Origin: Intrasporangium calvum DSM 43043
Lineage (GTDB): Bacteria > Actinomycetota > Actinomycetes > Actinomycetales > Dermatophilaceae
Assembly (NCBI RefSeq): GCF_000184685.1
Contig: NC_014830.1
Coordinates: 496,001-560,000 of the forward strand
Reading direction: 5' to 3'
Length of the DNA stretch: 64,000 nucleotides
Shown here: positions 53,277-62,043 of the stretch, one piece after another
Position numbering within the stretch: the stretch's first letter is position 1
How the letters are laid out: the number at the start of each line of letters is the position of its first letter
Made by a program: the position numbers and the translations under genes
Notes under the pieces: generated by a model
What the model saw: only the letters and a program-made list of their open reading frames with translations
Told to the model about the DNA's origin: nothing
Database searches by the model: none

Positions 53277-53612
53277 TCAGCGCCCGGCACCTTCGTCCGC
53301 CCCGCCGTCAGCGCCACCATCGGCCCCGCCGTCGTGCGAGCTCGTGTCCGCGCCGCCGTCGGCCGGGCCCTCGGAGCCGCCGGCCCCACCGTCCGCTCCG
53401 CCGTCGACCGCGGTGGCGTCGGCTCCGCCGTCGGCCGGGCCCTCGCCCTGCTCCGACATCGAGCCGGTCGGGCCGGCGCTCATGCCGGCGTTGTCGACGC
53501 TGCCCGAGTCGACGCCTCCGAGGCCCTGCGAGTCCGTTCCGGTGTCCGCCCGGCTGCCCATCCCCGTCGTCTCGTCCGTCTCGCCCGAGGTCATGTCGTT
53601 CGTGTCACTCAT
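53277..53612 (-). CDS. DGGA-repeat small protein coupled to the JmjC oxygenase
   Basis: 111 residues. A polar N-terminal half (MSDTNDMTSGETDETTGM...) with no membrane segment is followed by a repeat-rich half: seven DGGA units plus DEGA, in blocks such as GPADGGADATAVDGGADGG. Only D, G, A, S, T, E and P are common. There is no cysteine. A ribosome-binding site GAGAGGAG precedes the ATG. It lies directly upstream of, and is translationally coupled to, the JmjC oxygenase, which suggests hydroxylation of Asp or another side chain in the repeats. It resembles short DGGADGG-rich actinobacterial proteins, and I have no family function for it. Confidence 0.75.
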   Translation of the reverse strand: MSDTNDMTSGETDETTGMGSRADTGTDSQGLGGVDSGSVDNAGMSAGPTGSMSEQGEGPADGGADATAVDGGADGGAGGSEGPADGGADTSSHDGGADGGADGGADEGAGR

Positions 53613-53836
53613 GGGTGGAGCTCCTCTCGTCGAGCGGGCACCTCGTCGTGCCCGTCCAACGGAGGAGTACCCACGCCCCGACCCCCTACGTCAACGCGGC
53701 GGTAAGAAACTGCGGTCGAGCCGTCATGAAATGGGTACTCGTTCGTCTACAAGGCAGTGGCCGCCCCCGTTGACCCCCGAATGCGGGGGCGGTCACCCGC
53801 CTTCTCCCCCCTCCACGTCAACCGAGAGAGCGAGCC
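53613..53836. promoter_or_regulatory. Divergent regulatory region with hairpin
   Basis: The region separates the oxygenase operon from an 84-aa membrane protein. GTGGCCGCCCCCG (53757-53769) pairs with CGGGGGCGGTCAC (53784-53796), 13 bp with one G-U wobble, in the likely 5' leader of the membrane protein. GGGTAC at 53733-53738 resembles a SigB/F-type -10, but the -35 part does not match well. Confidence 0.4.
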
Positions 53837-54091
53837 ATGGACGTCCTGATGCTGACCACCCCGATCGTCGTCATGGTCGGACTCCTCGCCCTCATGCAAC
53901 GCATCGAGGGACACATGACCGAGCACGCCCCTGTCCGGATCACCACCGAGGACGCCCCGCGTCCGATGACCCGCGCCGACGTGGTGGCCCCCCGCACCGA
54001 GACGTCCCGGTTCCTGGCCGGCGCCCCGTTCGCGGTGCTCGTCACGACCGCCGTTCTCATCGGCGCCGCCGTCGTGCGGATGGCCGCCTGA
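53837..54091 (+). CDS. Small two-helix membrane protein
   Basis: 84 residues with an N-terminal helix (LTTPIVVMVGLLALMQ), a polar middle (RITTEDAPRPMTRADVVAPRTE) and a C-terminal helix (APFAVLVTTAVLIGAAVV). No family recognised. AGAGAGCGAGCC precedes the ATG. It follows a 13-bp hairpin leader. It could be a regulatory membrane peptide; function unknown. Confidence 0.6.
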   Translation: MDVLMLTTPIVVMVGLLALMQRIEGHMTEHAPVRITTEDAPRPMTRADVVAPRTETSRFLAGAPFAVLVTTAVLIGAAVVRMAA

Positions 54092-54143
54092 GACCACCGG
54101 CCCCGGGGTCACCCGGCCACCGCCTGACCTGGCGCCGTCGCGG

Positions 54144-54163
54144 GAGCGAGCCCAGCGGCATAC
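54144..54163 (-). repeat. REP-A copy
   Basis: GAGCGAGCCCAGCGGCATAC in the convergent gap before the NYN-domain gene. Confidence 0.8.
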
Positions 54164-54178
54164 GGCATCGGGGTGGGC

Positions 54179-54970
54179 TCAGCCGGGCTGGGAGGCCTTC
54201 TTGACCGCGCGCTTCGCGGTCACCTTCTTCTTCGGCAGCGTCCGGGAGTCGGCGATCATCACCGAGCCGCCACTCCGGTCGAGCGTGAAGAGCCCGATCG
54301 CCTCGGCCAGGTCGCTCAGCTTGCCGTAGCCGTAGCGCCGCGGGTCGAAGTCCGGCGCCTGCTTGACGATGAGGTTGGCGACCGCGCCCAGGCCGGCCCA
54401 GCCGCTCTCGCCGGAGGCCGCGTCGATGGCCGAACGGAACAGGCCCACCAGCCGCGCGTCCTGGCGCAGCTCGTTCATCGACTTGCGTGCAGCGGGCGGG
54501 GTCTCGTCGCCACCGCCCGGCCGGGTCCGGAAGATCTCGGTGTAGACGAACTGGTCGCACGCCTGGACGAACGGCTCCGGCGTCTTCTCCTCACCGAACC
54601 CGACCACGTGCTTGCCGGACTCCCGCAGGCGCGAGGCGAGCCGGGTGAAGTCGCTGTCGCTCGACACGATGCAGAACCCGTCGAACGTGCCGGTGTGGAG
54701 CAGGTCCATCGCGTCGATGATCATCGCGCTGTCCGTGGAGTTCTTGCGGGCCGTGTAGGCGAACTGCTGGATCGGCTGGATCGAGTGGGTGAGCAGGACG
54801 CTCTTCCAGCTGCCGAGCTGCGGGGTCGTCCAGTCGCCGTAGATCCGCTTGACGCTCGCGACGCCGAACTTGGAGATCTCCGCGAGGAGCGGCTCGATGA
54901 TCGAGGCGTCGGCGTTGTCGGCGTCGATGAGGACGGCGAGGTGGGCGTTGCCGTTCGGCGGGGTCGTCAT
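54179..54970 (-). CDS. NYN-domain ribonuclease-like protein with LOTUS/OST-HTH
   Basis: 263 residues. LAVLIDADNADASIIEPLL at the N-terminus, KNSTDSAMIIDAMDLLH and FCIVSSDSDFTRLASRLRESG carry the conserved acidic residues of the NYN/PIN-like fold, and a C-terminal OST-HTH/LOTUS part contains the stretch YGYGKLSDLAEAIGLFTLD. Such proteins are predicted RNA nucleases or RNA-binding regulators. ATG at 54970 chosen over 54994. The basic C-terminal tail (KKKVTAKRAVKK) could bind nucleic acid. Confidence 0.9.
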   Translation of the reverse strand: MTTPPNGNAHLAVLIDADNADASIIEPLLAEISKFGVASVKRIYGDWTTPQLGSWKSVLLTHSIQPIQQFAYTARKNSTDSAMIIDAMDLLHTGTFDGFCIVSSDSDFTRLASRLRESGKHVVGFGEEKTPEPFVQACDQFVYTEIFRTRPGGGDETPPAARKSMNELRQDARLVGLFRSAIDAASGESGWAGLGAVANLIVKQAPDFDPRRYGYGKLSDLAEAIGLFTLDRSGGSVMIADSRTLPKKKVTAKRAVKKASQPG

Positions 54971-55021
54971 GGGCTCATCCTGCCGTGTGCCCAACCGGCG
55001 GCCAACCGGTGCGGCTGCCGA

Positions 55022-55567
55022 TCAGGCGGAGACGGACTCGCGCTCGCCGAGCCGGGAGGACAGCGTCTCGAGCAGGGCCGCCAGCTCGCCGCGCCGCTCG
55101 TCGGTCGCGTCGACCTCGCCCTCGGGGGACAGGTCCTGCAGGAAGTGGAGGCCGGTCGTGCCGACGACGTCGGCCTTGACGTGGGTGAGCACCTTGGCGA
55201 GGTCGGCGGCCGCGTCGGTCCCGCCGGACCAGCCGTAGCCGAGGATCGCGATCGGCTTGCTGTCCCACTCCGCGAAGAGGATGTCGATCGCGTTCTTGAT
55301 CGGGGCGGGGAAGCTGCGGTTGTATTGCGGCGTCACGACGACGATGGCGTCCGACTCGAAGATCTCGCTGGCCCACTGCTGCGTGTGCGGCAGGGCGTAC
55401 TTGCCGCTCTTGGGGTGCTCCTCCTCGTCGAGGAAGGGCAGCCCGCTCGGGTCGAGGACCTTGACCTCCCACTCGTCGGCGGGGGCTTGGCTGGCCACCC
55501 ACTCGGCGACCTTGGGACCGATCCGGCCGGGGCGGGTGCTGGAGACGATGATGCGCAGTTGCTTCAC
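55022..55567 (-). CDS. NADPH-dependent FMN reductase family protein
   Basis: 181 residues with flavodoxin-like fold: RIIVSSTRPGRIGPKVAEWV (phosphate-binding loop), VVVTPQYNRSFPAPIKNAID and ILGYGWSGGTDAAADL. It reduces flavins, quinones, azo or metal compounds in homologues; substrate not predictable. Starts with ATG 55567, no tight operon. Confidence 0.9.
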   Translation of the reverse strand: MKQLRIIVSSTRPGRIGPKVAEWVASQAPADEWEVKVLDPSGLPFLDEEEHPKSGKYALPHTQQWASEIFESDAIVVVTPQYNRSFPAPIKNAIDILFAEWDSKPIAILGYGWSGGTDAAADLAKVLTHVKADVVGTTGLHFLQDLSPEGEVDATDERRGELAALLETLSSRLGERESVSA

Positions 55568-55622
55568 GATTCAACCAACTGCTCGGGGGGTGCGGGCATT
55601 CCGAGGGCGGGTGTGGCGCGGG

Positions 55623-56126
55623 TCACACGGCGCCGTCGGGTGGTGCTCCCGCTGCACCCTTCGGCCGCTGCTCCCGGGCCTTCATCTCGGCCTCGTAGCG
55701 GTGCCGCTCCGGGTCGCCCGTCGCCGCCCGCACCTCGTCGACCACCTCGCGGAACACCCTCCAGTAGCCGTCGTCGAACGCCTCGATCATCTGGAACGTC
55801 CACAGGCCGGGCAGCACGTTCCGTCCGACGACACACTCCTCGACGACGTCGGCGCAGGCGTCGTACCGGGCGTCGCGGAGCAGCGTGACCGCCTCCTGCA
55901 GGGTCGCGTCGGCGCGCCCGACCAGCCGGTGGAACCCGTAGAGCAGGCCGCGCGCGTGCTCGACCACCTCGAGCGCCTCCGACAGCTTGCCGAGCGCCTC
56001 GACGGTCGCGTCGTCCACGCCGTCGGGGCGGGGTGGCGGCGCGTAGCCCTCCTTGGCGCTGCCGAACCGTTCCACTGCCTCGTCCACGTCCACAGTGCTC
56101 GCGTGCCCAGCCGTCCTGCCGTCCAA
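55623..56126 (-). CDS. Conserved hypothetical protein, all-helical
   Basis: 167 residues, predicted almost entirely alpha-helical (DDATVEALGKLSEALEVVEHARG, DATLQEAVTLLRDARYDACADVVEE), without membrane segments or signal. The conserved GRNVLPGLWTFQMIEAFDDGYWRVFREV stretch is typical of a small actinobacterial protein of unknown function. The start could also be GTG at 56093. Confidence 0.75.
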   Translation of the reverse strand: MDGRTAGHASTVDVDEAVERFGSAKEGYAPPPRPDGVDDATVEALGKLSEALEVVEHARGLLYGFHRLVGRADATLQEAVTLLRDARYDACADVVEECVVGRNVLPGLWTFQMIEAFDDGYWRVFREVVDEVRAATGDPERHRYEAEMKAREQRPKGAAGAPPDGAV

Positions 56127-56138
56127 ACCGAAGGTGCC

Positions 56139-56160
56139 GTATGCCGCTGGGCTCGCTTCC
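56139..56160 (+). repeat. REP-A copy
   Basis: GTATGCCGCT + GGGCTCGCTTCC upstream of the hypothetical gene. Confidence 0.8.
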
Positions 56161-56201
56161 GGGCGAAGGTGACCTCGGGCGGCGGCTGGGGTGCGCTCGA
56201 C

Positions 56202-57572
56202 TCACTCGGCGCGGTCGGCGTCCGCTCCGGTGTCGCGGGTGTCGGTGTCGCGGGTCTGGGTGTCGCGGGTCTGGGTGTCGCGCGTCTCGGTGTCCCCGGG
56301 GACGAGGCGCACCTCGGTGACGGCGTGGTGCCCGACCGCGGTCACCTCGATCGTCCAGCCGTCGATCTCCACGGTGTCACCCGGTGCGGTCGGGATGCGG
56401 CCCAGCCGGTGGAGGACGAGCCCGGCGACCGTGGTGTACTCGCCGTGCCGGACCAGCCCGGCGTCGACGCCGACGTCCTCGAGGTCGTGGACCGGGAACG
56501 TCCCGGGCAGCGTGATCGAGCCGTCGGCGGCGCGCTCAATGGCGAGGGAGTCGTCGTCGGTCTCGTCGTAGATCTCGCCGACGACCTCCTCGAGCAGGTC
56601 CTCCAAGGTGACGATCCCGTCCACGGACCCGTGCTCGTCGATGACCACCGCGAGCTGCTGACGCTCGGACTTGAACCGGCGCAGCGCGGCGGAGACGTTG
56701 GCCGTGTCGGGGAGGACGAGGGCGGGGGTGGCCACCTCGCCGACGAGGCGGTCGTCCTCGTCGAGGAGCAGCGCCCAGTGGGCGACGCCGATGACGTCGT
56801 CGCGGTTGCTGCCGCGGATGACCGGCGCCCGGGAGTGGCCTTGCGCCGCGAGGAGCGCCCGAGCCTCGGCGACCGGCATGGAGTGGCGGAGGAAGAGCGT
56901 CTGGTGCCGCGGGACGAGGACCTCGCGCAGCGTCCGCTCCTGGATGTCGAAGGCGCCGGCGATGATCTCGCGCTGCTCGGGGCCGAGACCTTGGTGCGTG
57001 GAGACGATCTCGCGCAGCTCGTCGGGGGTCAGCTCCTCGCTGGCCGCCTCGGCCCGGCCGCCGAGGAGACGCACGACGGTGTTCGTCGCGAGGCCGAGGG
57101 TCCAGACCGCGGGGCGGGAGAAGGTGGACAGGAGGTCGAGCGGTCGGGCGACCACTCGGGCCCAGGGCAGGGCCATCTGCATCGCGAGCCGCTTCGGCGC
57201 CAGCTCACCGAGGACGAGGGTGAAGAACGTGAGGATGAGCGTCACCCCCGCGACCGCTGCGGCCTCGGCGGCGCCGCCGAGGACGTCGAGGAAGGGCACG
57301 AGCGGCTCGGCCAGCGCGACCGCGGCAGTCGCGGACGCGAGGAAGCCGGCCAGCGTGATGCCGATCTGGATCGTCGCGAGGAAACGGTTGGGGTCCCGGG
57401 CCAGGCGGACGAGCCGGCGGGCCGTGACCGTGCCCTCCTTCTCGAGCTGCTTGAGCTGCCCCTCACGGAGCGAGATCAGGGCCATCTCGCTGCCGGAGAA
57501 CGCGGCGTTGAGCAGGACGAGCACGGCGACGAGGGCGATGTTGAACCAATAACCGGACACCTGGTGCGGCAC
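56202..57572 (-). CDS. CNNM/CorC-family membrane protein with CBS domains
   Basis: About 457 residues. DUF21 with three or four helices (FNIALVAVLVLLNAAFSGSEMALIS, TLAGFLASATAAVALAEPLVP), two CBS motifs (MPVAEARALLAAQGHSRAPVIRGS, then VDGIVTLEDLLEEVVGEIYDE) and a CorC_HlyC transporter-associated domain. Linked to divalent-cation (Mg2+) efflux or Co resistance. The C-terminus carries a repeated DTQTRDT tail (five related units), probably unstructured. GTG at 57572 preferred; TTG at 57575 is possible. Confidence 0.92.
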   Translation of the reverse strand: MPHQVSGYWFNIALVAVLVLLNAAFSGSEMALISLREGQLKQLEKEGTVTARRLVRLARDPNRFLATIQIGITLAGFLASATAAVALAEPLVPFLDVLGGAAEAAAVAGVTLILTFFTLVLGELAPKRLAMQMALPWARVVARPLDLLSTFSRPAVWTLGLATNTVVRLLGGRAEAASEELTPDELREIVSTHQGLGPEQREIIAGAFDIQERTLREVLVPRHQTLFLRHSMPVAEARALLAAQGHSRAPVIRGSNRDDVIGVAHWALLLDEDDRLVGEVATPALVLPDTANVSAALRRFKSERQQLAVVIDEHGSVDGIVTLEDLLEEVVGEIYDETDDDSLAIERAADGSITLPGTFPVHDLEDVGVDAGLVRHGEYTTVAGLVLHRLGRIPTAPGDTVEIDGWTIEVTAVGHHAVTEVRLVPGDTETRDTQTRDTQTRDTDTRDTGADADRAE

Positions 57573-57637
57573 CAAGCCTTTCGTGGGCGGGCGTCCATCG
57601 TAGGCAGAGGGCTCTGCTCAGTGGGGGTGTGCGGCGG

Positions 57638-58075
57638 TCAGCCTGAGGGTGGGGTCGTGGGGGACTCGGACAGGACGCAGACCAGGCCGGTGTCGGGGGC
57701 GCCGAGGTCGAGGCGGCTGTCGCTGACGTGGAAGGCGTTCCAGCCCTCGAGGGCCTGGAGGAAGCGCCGCTCCTGGTCCATCGCCTCGGGCGACCCTGCA
57801 ACGCGGGTCATTCCGGCACCGGTGATGCGCACGGTCTCGTTGTGGGCCTCGTAGCGGCCCGAGATCCGGTTGACGCCCGTCGTGCCGAGGACCCGGCCGT
57901 CCTCGGTGAGGGAGATCTGCGGCTTCGGGTCGATGGTCGCTTCCCCGGCGATGAACTCGACGACCCAGGCGGTGCGCGGGGCCGGGGCTGCTGGGCCGTC
58001 TGCTGGGCCGTCTGCTGGGCCGTGTGTTGGGCTGTCGGCGGGGCGGTCCGGTGGGCCGTCCGGTGGGGTGCTCAT
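57638..58075 (-). CDS. META-domain protein with Pro/Gly/Ala-rich N-terminus
   Basis: 145 residues. The first 35 residues are GPADGPADGP-type low-complexity repeats, followed by a META/HslJ-like domain (TAWVVEFIAGEATIDPKPQISL, GRVLGTTGVNRISGRYE, MDQERRFLQALEGWNAFHV). No signal peptide is seen, so it is probably cytoplasmic despite HslJ homologues being envelope proteins. The start at 58075 precedes the repeat; a start after it would still keep the domain. Confidence 0.85.
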   Translation of the reverse strand: MSTPPDGPPDRPADSPTHGPADGPADGPAAPAPRTAWVVEFIAGEATIDPKPQISLTEDGRVLGTTGVNRISGRYEAHNETVRITGAGMTRVAGSPEAMDQERRFLQALEGWNAFHVSDSRLDLGAPDTGLVCVLSESPTTPPSG

Positions 58076-58216
58076 GGGGCAGTCAAGCATGCTCGCAGCG
58101 GCGCGACACACCTGTGGAAAGGTCGCACTGGTGTTCGAGGAATGTGCTTGAATGGAGGGGACAGGGAAGGCCGGGCGCGTCGCTGAGGACGCATCCGACG
58201 AGGTCAGGGGTGACCG

Positions 58217-59533
58217 GTGAAGGCGGAGCAGCTGATTGAGGCAGAGGGCCTCGTCGCTGCCCTCGAGCTCGCCGTCGATGTGGTCCAGCGGCTCACCTCG
58301 GACTTTCCGACGTGGTCACTTCCCGAGGCAGAGGTGAGCGCCGGTGTCGCCGGGGCCCAGCGGTTGGCCCAGCTGAGTCAGACCCTGACCGCGGTGCTGG
58401 CCAAGGAGGCCCACTCCCGCGGGCTGGGCGCCGACAACGGACTGTCCCGGATCGACTGGCTCAAGGCGCAGGCACCGACGCTCGAGGGCAGCTCGGCTCC
58501 GGCACTGGCCCTCCTCGGAGCCGCGATGAACGAGCCGCGCTGGGACGCACTGTCCGAGAAGGTCACGTCCGGCCAGGTGTCCGTGGCCGCGGCGACCGTG
58601 GTCCTGCGGCTGCACCAGGATGTCTCCCGGATCGCCGACCCGGAGCAGCTCGACGAGATCATCGCGGTCATCGTCGACAAGATCGAGCACCTGACCGTCA
58701 AGGAGCTGAACCGCGTTGCGGCCCAGGCCCGCGCAGCGCTGAAGCCGCCGAGCGAGCTCGACCGTGAGGATGCCGGTCGCCGGCTCGGGCGGTCCCTCAG
58801 CAAGATCGGGTCCACGGCTGACTACACGGAGTACCGGCTCCGCCTCGACCCCGAGGGCTCGGCGATCCTCGACGCGGCCATCGACCCCTTGGCGCGACCG
58901 CGGCCCGACGTCGAATGGACCGGCGACACCAAGGATGACCCGCGCACTCCCGCGGCCCGGCGCGCCGACGCGCTCCTCGAGCTGGTCGGTCGGGCCGTCG
59001 CGGCCCCGCAGGGCGTGACGCGCACGTCGCGCACCAAGCTCGTCGTCACGATGAGCTACGAGGCGCTGCTCGACCAGCTCCGGGGTGCGGGCGTGGCTGA
59101 CAACGACGCCGTTCTCTCGCCGGGAACGGTCCGTCGGCTGGCCTGCGAGGCCGAGATCGTGCCCATGGTGCTCGGCAGCCCTTCTCAGGTGCTTGACCAG
59201 GGCTTCAGTGAGCGATATTTCACGACGGCCCAGCGGCTCGCGCTCGCCAGACGAGACCAGGGGTGTTCGTTCCCGGGGTGCTCGATCCCACCGCAGTGGT
59301 GCGACGCGCACCATATCGAGCACTGGTCCCGCGGCGGTCCGACCGACCTCGGCAACGGTGCGCTGCTCTGCGGGCGGCACCACACGATCGTGCACGAGCG
59401 CGACCTCACGGCCCAGATCGGTCCGCACGGTGTGACGTGGTTGCTGGGCGGGCTGCCGATCTCCATCGGACCGCGCGCGCCCCGGACGACGTGGCGCCCC
59501 CACGCCACCGAGGACTTGCCGCTCGGGGCCTGA
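58217..59533 (+). CDS. DUF222 / HNH endonuclease protein
   Basis: 438 residues. DUF222 region through GDTKDDPRTPAARRADALLELVGRAV, then an HNH domain with CSFPGC, CDAHHIEHWSRGGPTD and CGRHHTIVHE at about residues 349-395 (zinc Cys and catalytic His pair). These mobile-looking DUF222-HNH proteins are numerous in actinobacterial genomes with unclear role. GTG at 58217. Convergent with acs. Confidence 0.9.
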   Translation: MKAEQLIEAEGLVAALELAVDVVQRLTSDFPTWSLPEAEVSAGVAGAQRLAQLSQTLTAVLAKEAHSRGLGADNGLSRIDWLKAQAPTLEGSSAPALALLGAAMNEPRWDALSEKVTSGQVSVAAATVVLRLHQDVSRIADPEQLDEIIAVIVDKIEHLTVKELNRVAAQARAALKPPSELDREDAGRRLGRSLSKIGSTADYTEYRLRLDPEGSAILDAAIDPLARPRPDVEWTGDTKDDPRTPAARRADALLELVGRAVAAPQGVTRTSRTKLVVTMSYEALLDQLRGAGVADNDAVLSPGTVRRLACEAEIVPMVLGSPSQVLDQGFSERYFTTAQRLALARRDQGCSFPGCSIPPQWCDAHHIEHWSRGGPTDLGNGALLCGRHHTIVHERDLTAQIGPHGVTWLLGGLPISIGPRAPRTTWRPHATEDLPLGA

Positions 59534-59542
59534 GCGGACCTC

Positions 59543-59660
59543 GGTGGCGGAGTGCGGACAGGGCGTGCAGGTGTGGCGGGCAGGGAGCGGGGTGCGGAAG
59601 GGCAGGACGTGCAGGTGTGGCTGGCCGGGGGCGGAGTGCGGAAGGGCGGCGCGGTGTGGC
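59543..59660. repeat. Degenerate GC-rich tandem repeat
   Basis: Units related to GGAGTGCGGAAGGGC...GTGCAGGTGTGGC follow the HNH stop (about three to four imperfect copies). They are not translated convincingly on either strand. Confidence 0.65.
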
Positions 59661-59714
59661 GGGCTTGGAGAGTCAGGCCCGGGCCGAGCGCCGCTGGGAG
59701 TGGGGTGCGAGCGG

Positions 59715-59734
59715 GAGCCGGCTCAGCGGCATAC
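59715..59734 (-). repeat. REP-A copy with perfect body palindrome
   Basis: GAGCCGGCTCAGCGGCATAC; the body GAGCCGGCTC is a perfect palindrome, the clearest head-plus-palindrome example. Confidence 0.85.
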
Positions 59735-59760
59735 GGCATGGTGGTTGGCGGTCGGACACG

Positions 59761-59801
59761 ACGAAGGGCGCCGGGGAGTCGTGCCCTCCGGCGCCCTTCG
59801 T
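59761..59801. terminator. Bidirectional terminator between HNH gene and acs
   Basis: ACGAAGGGCGCCGG pairs with CCGGCGCCCTTCGT around a 13-base loop. Confidence 0.8.
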
Positions 59802-59812
59802 GCGACTCGACC

Positions 59813-61789
59813 TCAGTCCCCGTCGCCCTTGTTGAGTCCGGTCTTGATCAGCTCCATGACCGAGCTGTCCGCGAGCGTCGTCACGTCGCCGACCTGGCGG
59901 TTCTCGGCGACGTCGCGGAGCAGGCGGCGCATGATCTTGCCGGAGCGCGTCTTCGGCAGCTCGGGAACGATCATGATCGACCGCGGCTTCGCGATGGGGC
60001 CGATCTCCTTCGCGACGTGGTTGCGCAGCTCGGCGACGATGTCGGCGCCCTCACCCGGCTCGTCGGCCTCGGCGACCGCTTCGGACCGGAGGATGACGAA
60101 CGCCACGACCGCCTGGCCCGTCGTCTCGTCCGTCGCGCCGACGACAGCGGCCTCGGCGACCTTCGGGTGCGACACGAGGGCGGACTCGATCTCCGTCGTC
60201 GACAGGCGGTGACCCGAGACGTTCATGACGTCGTCGACGCGGCCGAGCAGCCAGATGTCGCCGTCATCGTCCTTCTTCGCGCCGTCGCCGGCGAAGTAGA
60301 GGCCCTCGAACCGGCTCCAGTACGTCTCCTTGTAGCGCTCCGGGTCGCCCCAGATGCCGCGCAGCATCGCCGGCCACGGCTTGGTCAGCACGAGGTAGCC
60401 GCCATGGCCGTTGGGGACCGGCTGTGCCATGTCGTCGACGACCTCGGCGCCGATACCCGGGATCGCCCGCTGGGCCGACCCCGGCTTGGTCGCCGTGACA
60501 CCGGGGAGGGGACTGACCATGATCGCCCCGGTCTCCGTCTGCCACCACGTGTCGACGATCGGGCAGCGGTCCCCACCGATGACGCGGCGGTACCACATCC
60601 AGGCCTCGGGGTTGATCGGCTCACCGACCGAGCCGAGCAGCCGCAGCGAGCTCAGGTCGAACTTGCCCGGGATGTCGTCGCCCCACTTCATGAAGGTGCG
60701 GATCGCCGTCGGAGCGGTGTAGAGGATCGTCACCTTCTTCTGCTCGACGATCTCCCAGAAGCGACCCTGGTGCGGGGTGTCCGGGGTGCCCTCGTACATC
60801 ACCTGAGTCGCGCCGAGCGTCAGCGGCCCGTAGACGATGTAGGAGTGGCCGGTCACCCAGCCGATGTCGGCGGTGCACCAGTAGACGTCGCTCTCCGGGT
60901 GGACGTCGTGGACCACGGCGTTCGTGTACGCGCACTGCGTGAGGTACCCGCCGGTCGTGTGGAAGATGCCCTTGGGCTTCCCGGTGGTCCCCGACGTGTA
61001 GAGGATGAACAGCGGGTGCTCGGACTCGTGCGCCGGCGCCTCGTGGGTCGGGGCGGCCTGCTCGAGCACCTCGTCCCACCAGAGGTCGCGGCCCTCGGTC
61101 CACGGGGTCTCCTGGCCGGTGCGCTTGACGACGAGCACCTTCTCGACCGACGTGTCACCGTGGTCGAGGGCGGCGTCGACGGCCGGCTTGAGCGGGGAGG
61201 CGCTACCGCGGCGGTAGCCACCGTCGGACGTGATGACGACCTTGGCGCCGGCGTCGTCGATGCGCGAGTGCAGGGCCTCGGCCGAGAACCCACCGAAGAC
61301 GACGGAGTGGGGCGCGCCGATGCGGGCGCAGGCGAGCATCGCGACGGCCGCCTCCGGGATCATCGGCAGGTAGATCGCGACCGTGTCACCCTTGCGGACC
61401 CCGATGTCCTGCAGCGCGTTCGCGGCCCGCTGGACCGAGGAGTGCAGGTCGGAGTAGGTGATCTCGCGGGTGTCACCCTCGGGCTCGCCGATCCAGTGGA
61501 TCGCGACCCGGTCGCCGTTGCCGGCCTCGACGTGCCGGTCGACCGCGTTGTAGCAGGCGTTGAGCTCGCCGTCGGGGAACCACTTGGCGAACGGGGTGTC
61601 CCACTGGAGGGTCTGCGTGAAGTCCTTGCTCCACGACACGTACGTGCGGGCCTGCTCGGCCCAGAAGCCCTCGTGGTCGGCGTCCGCCTTCTCGTACAGC
61701 TCAGCCGTGCCGTTGGCCCGGGAAGCGAACTCAGGAGGGGGTGGGAAGGTCCGAGTCTCCTGGAGGAGGTTCTCGAGCGTTTCGCTCAT
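59813..61789 (-). CDS. acs: Acetyl-CoA synthetase
   Basis: 658 residues, full length. AMP-binding motif ILYTSGTTGKPKGIFH, acetate-CoA ligase region VYWCTADIGWVTGHSYIVYGPL and the acetylatable lysine in PKTRSGKIMRR are present. It activates acetate via acetyl-AMP. Acs activity is typically controlled by lysine acetylation (Pat, cAMP-linked in mycobacteria), and a Crp homologue lies in this window. Monocistronic. Position matches Rv3667 from memory. Confidence 0.97.
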   Translation of the reverse strand: MSETLENLLQETRTFPPPPEFASRANGTAELYEKADADHEGFWAEQARTYVSWSKDFTQTLQWDTPFAKWFPDGELNACYNAVDRHVEAGNGDRVAIHWIGEPEGDTREITYSDLHSSVQRAANALQDIGVRKGDTVAIYLPMIPEAAVAMLACARIGAPHSVVFGGFSAEALHSRIDDAGAKVVITSDGGYRRGSASPLKPAVDAALDHGDTSVEKVLVVKRTGQETPWTEGRDLWWDEVLEQAAPTHEAPAHESEHPLFILYTSGTTGKPKGIFHTTGGYLTQCAYTNAVVHDVHPESDVYWCTADIGWVTGHSYIVYGPLTLGATQVMYEGTPDTPHQGRFWEIVEQKKVTILYTAPTAIRTFMKWGDDIPGKFDLSSLRLLGSVGEPINPEAWMWYRRVIGGDRCPIVDTWWQTETGAIMVSPLPGVTATKPGSAQRAIPGIGAEVVDDMAQPVPNGHGGYLVLTKPWPAMLRGIWGDPERYKETYWSRFEGLYFAGDGAKKDDDGDIWLLGRVDDVMNVSGHRLSTTEIESALVSHPKVAEAAVVGATDETTGQAVVAFVILRSEAVAEADEPGEGADIVAELRNHVAKEIGPIAKPRSIMIVPELPKTRSGKIMRRLLRDVAENRQVGDVTTLADSSVMELIKTGLNKGDGD

Positions 61790-62043
61790 CGGCTCACCTT
61801 TCGCATCGACATTGGTGCTGGAGTCGCGGACTCACGTTCCCCCCAACTCAAACGCACGGCTCGCTCCGCATCAATAGGGGCTGCCGTTCGTCTTACGACC
61901 TACTCCTCAGTAGCCTGTCGAGCGGTCGCCCGCCGCCGATGAGCGGTCGGGGGTGGTTCAGTGACCGTGCCTCAGGGAAAGCCGACGGGACCACGCCCCG
62001 ACCCGAGAGCACGAACCGGTCGAGTCAGGGGGTCCCGACACCG
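61790..62043. promoter_or_regulatory. acs upstream region
   Basis: 254 bp with no gene; AGGTGAGCC before the acs ATG is the ribosome-binding site. I find no clear Crp box TGTGA-N6-TCACA. Confidence 0.4.

Noticed and set aside
59543-59660. Cysteine-rich peptide gene (CGQGVQVW...)
   Set aside because: Frame is a by-product of the GC-rich tandem repeat, lacks a ribosome-binding site and a consistent start.
61790-61960. Crp binding site before acs
   Set aside because: No TGTGA-N6-TCACA match on either strand beyond single half-sites.
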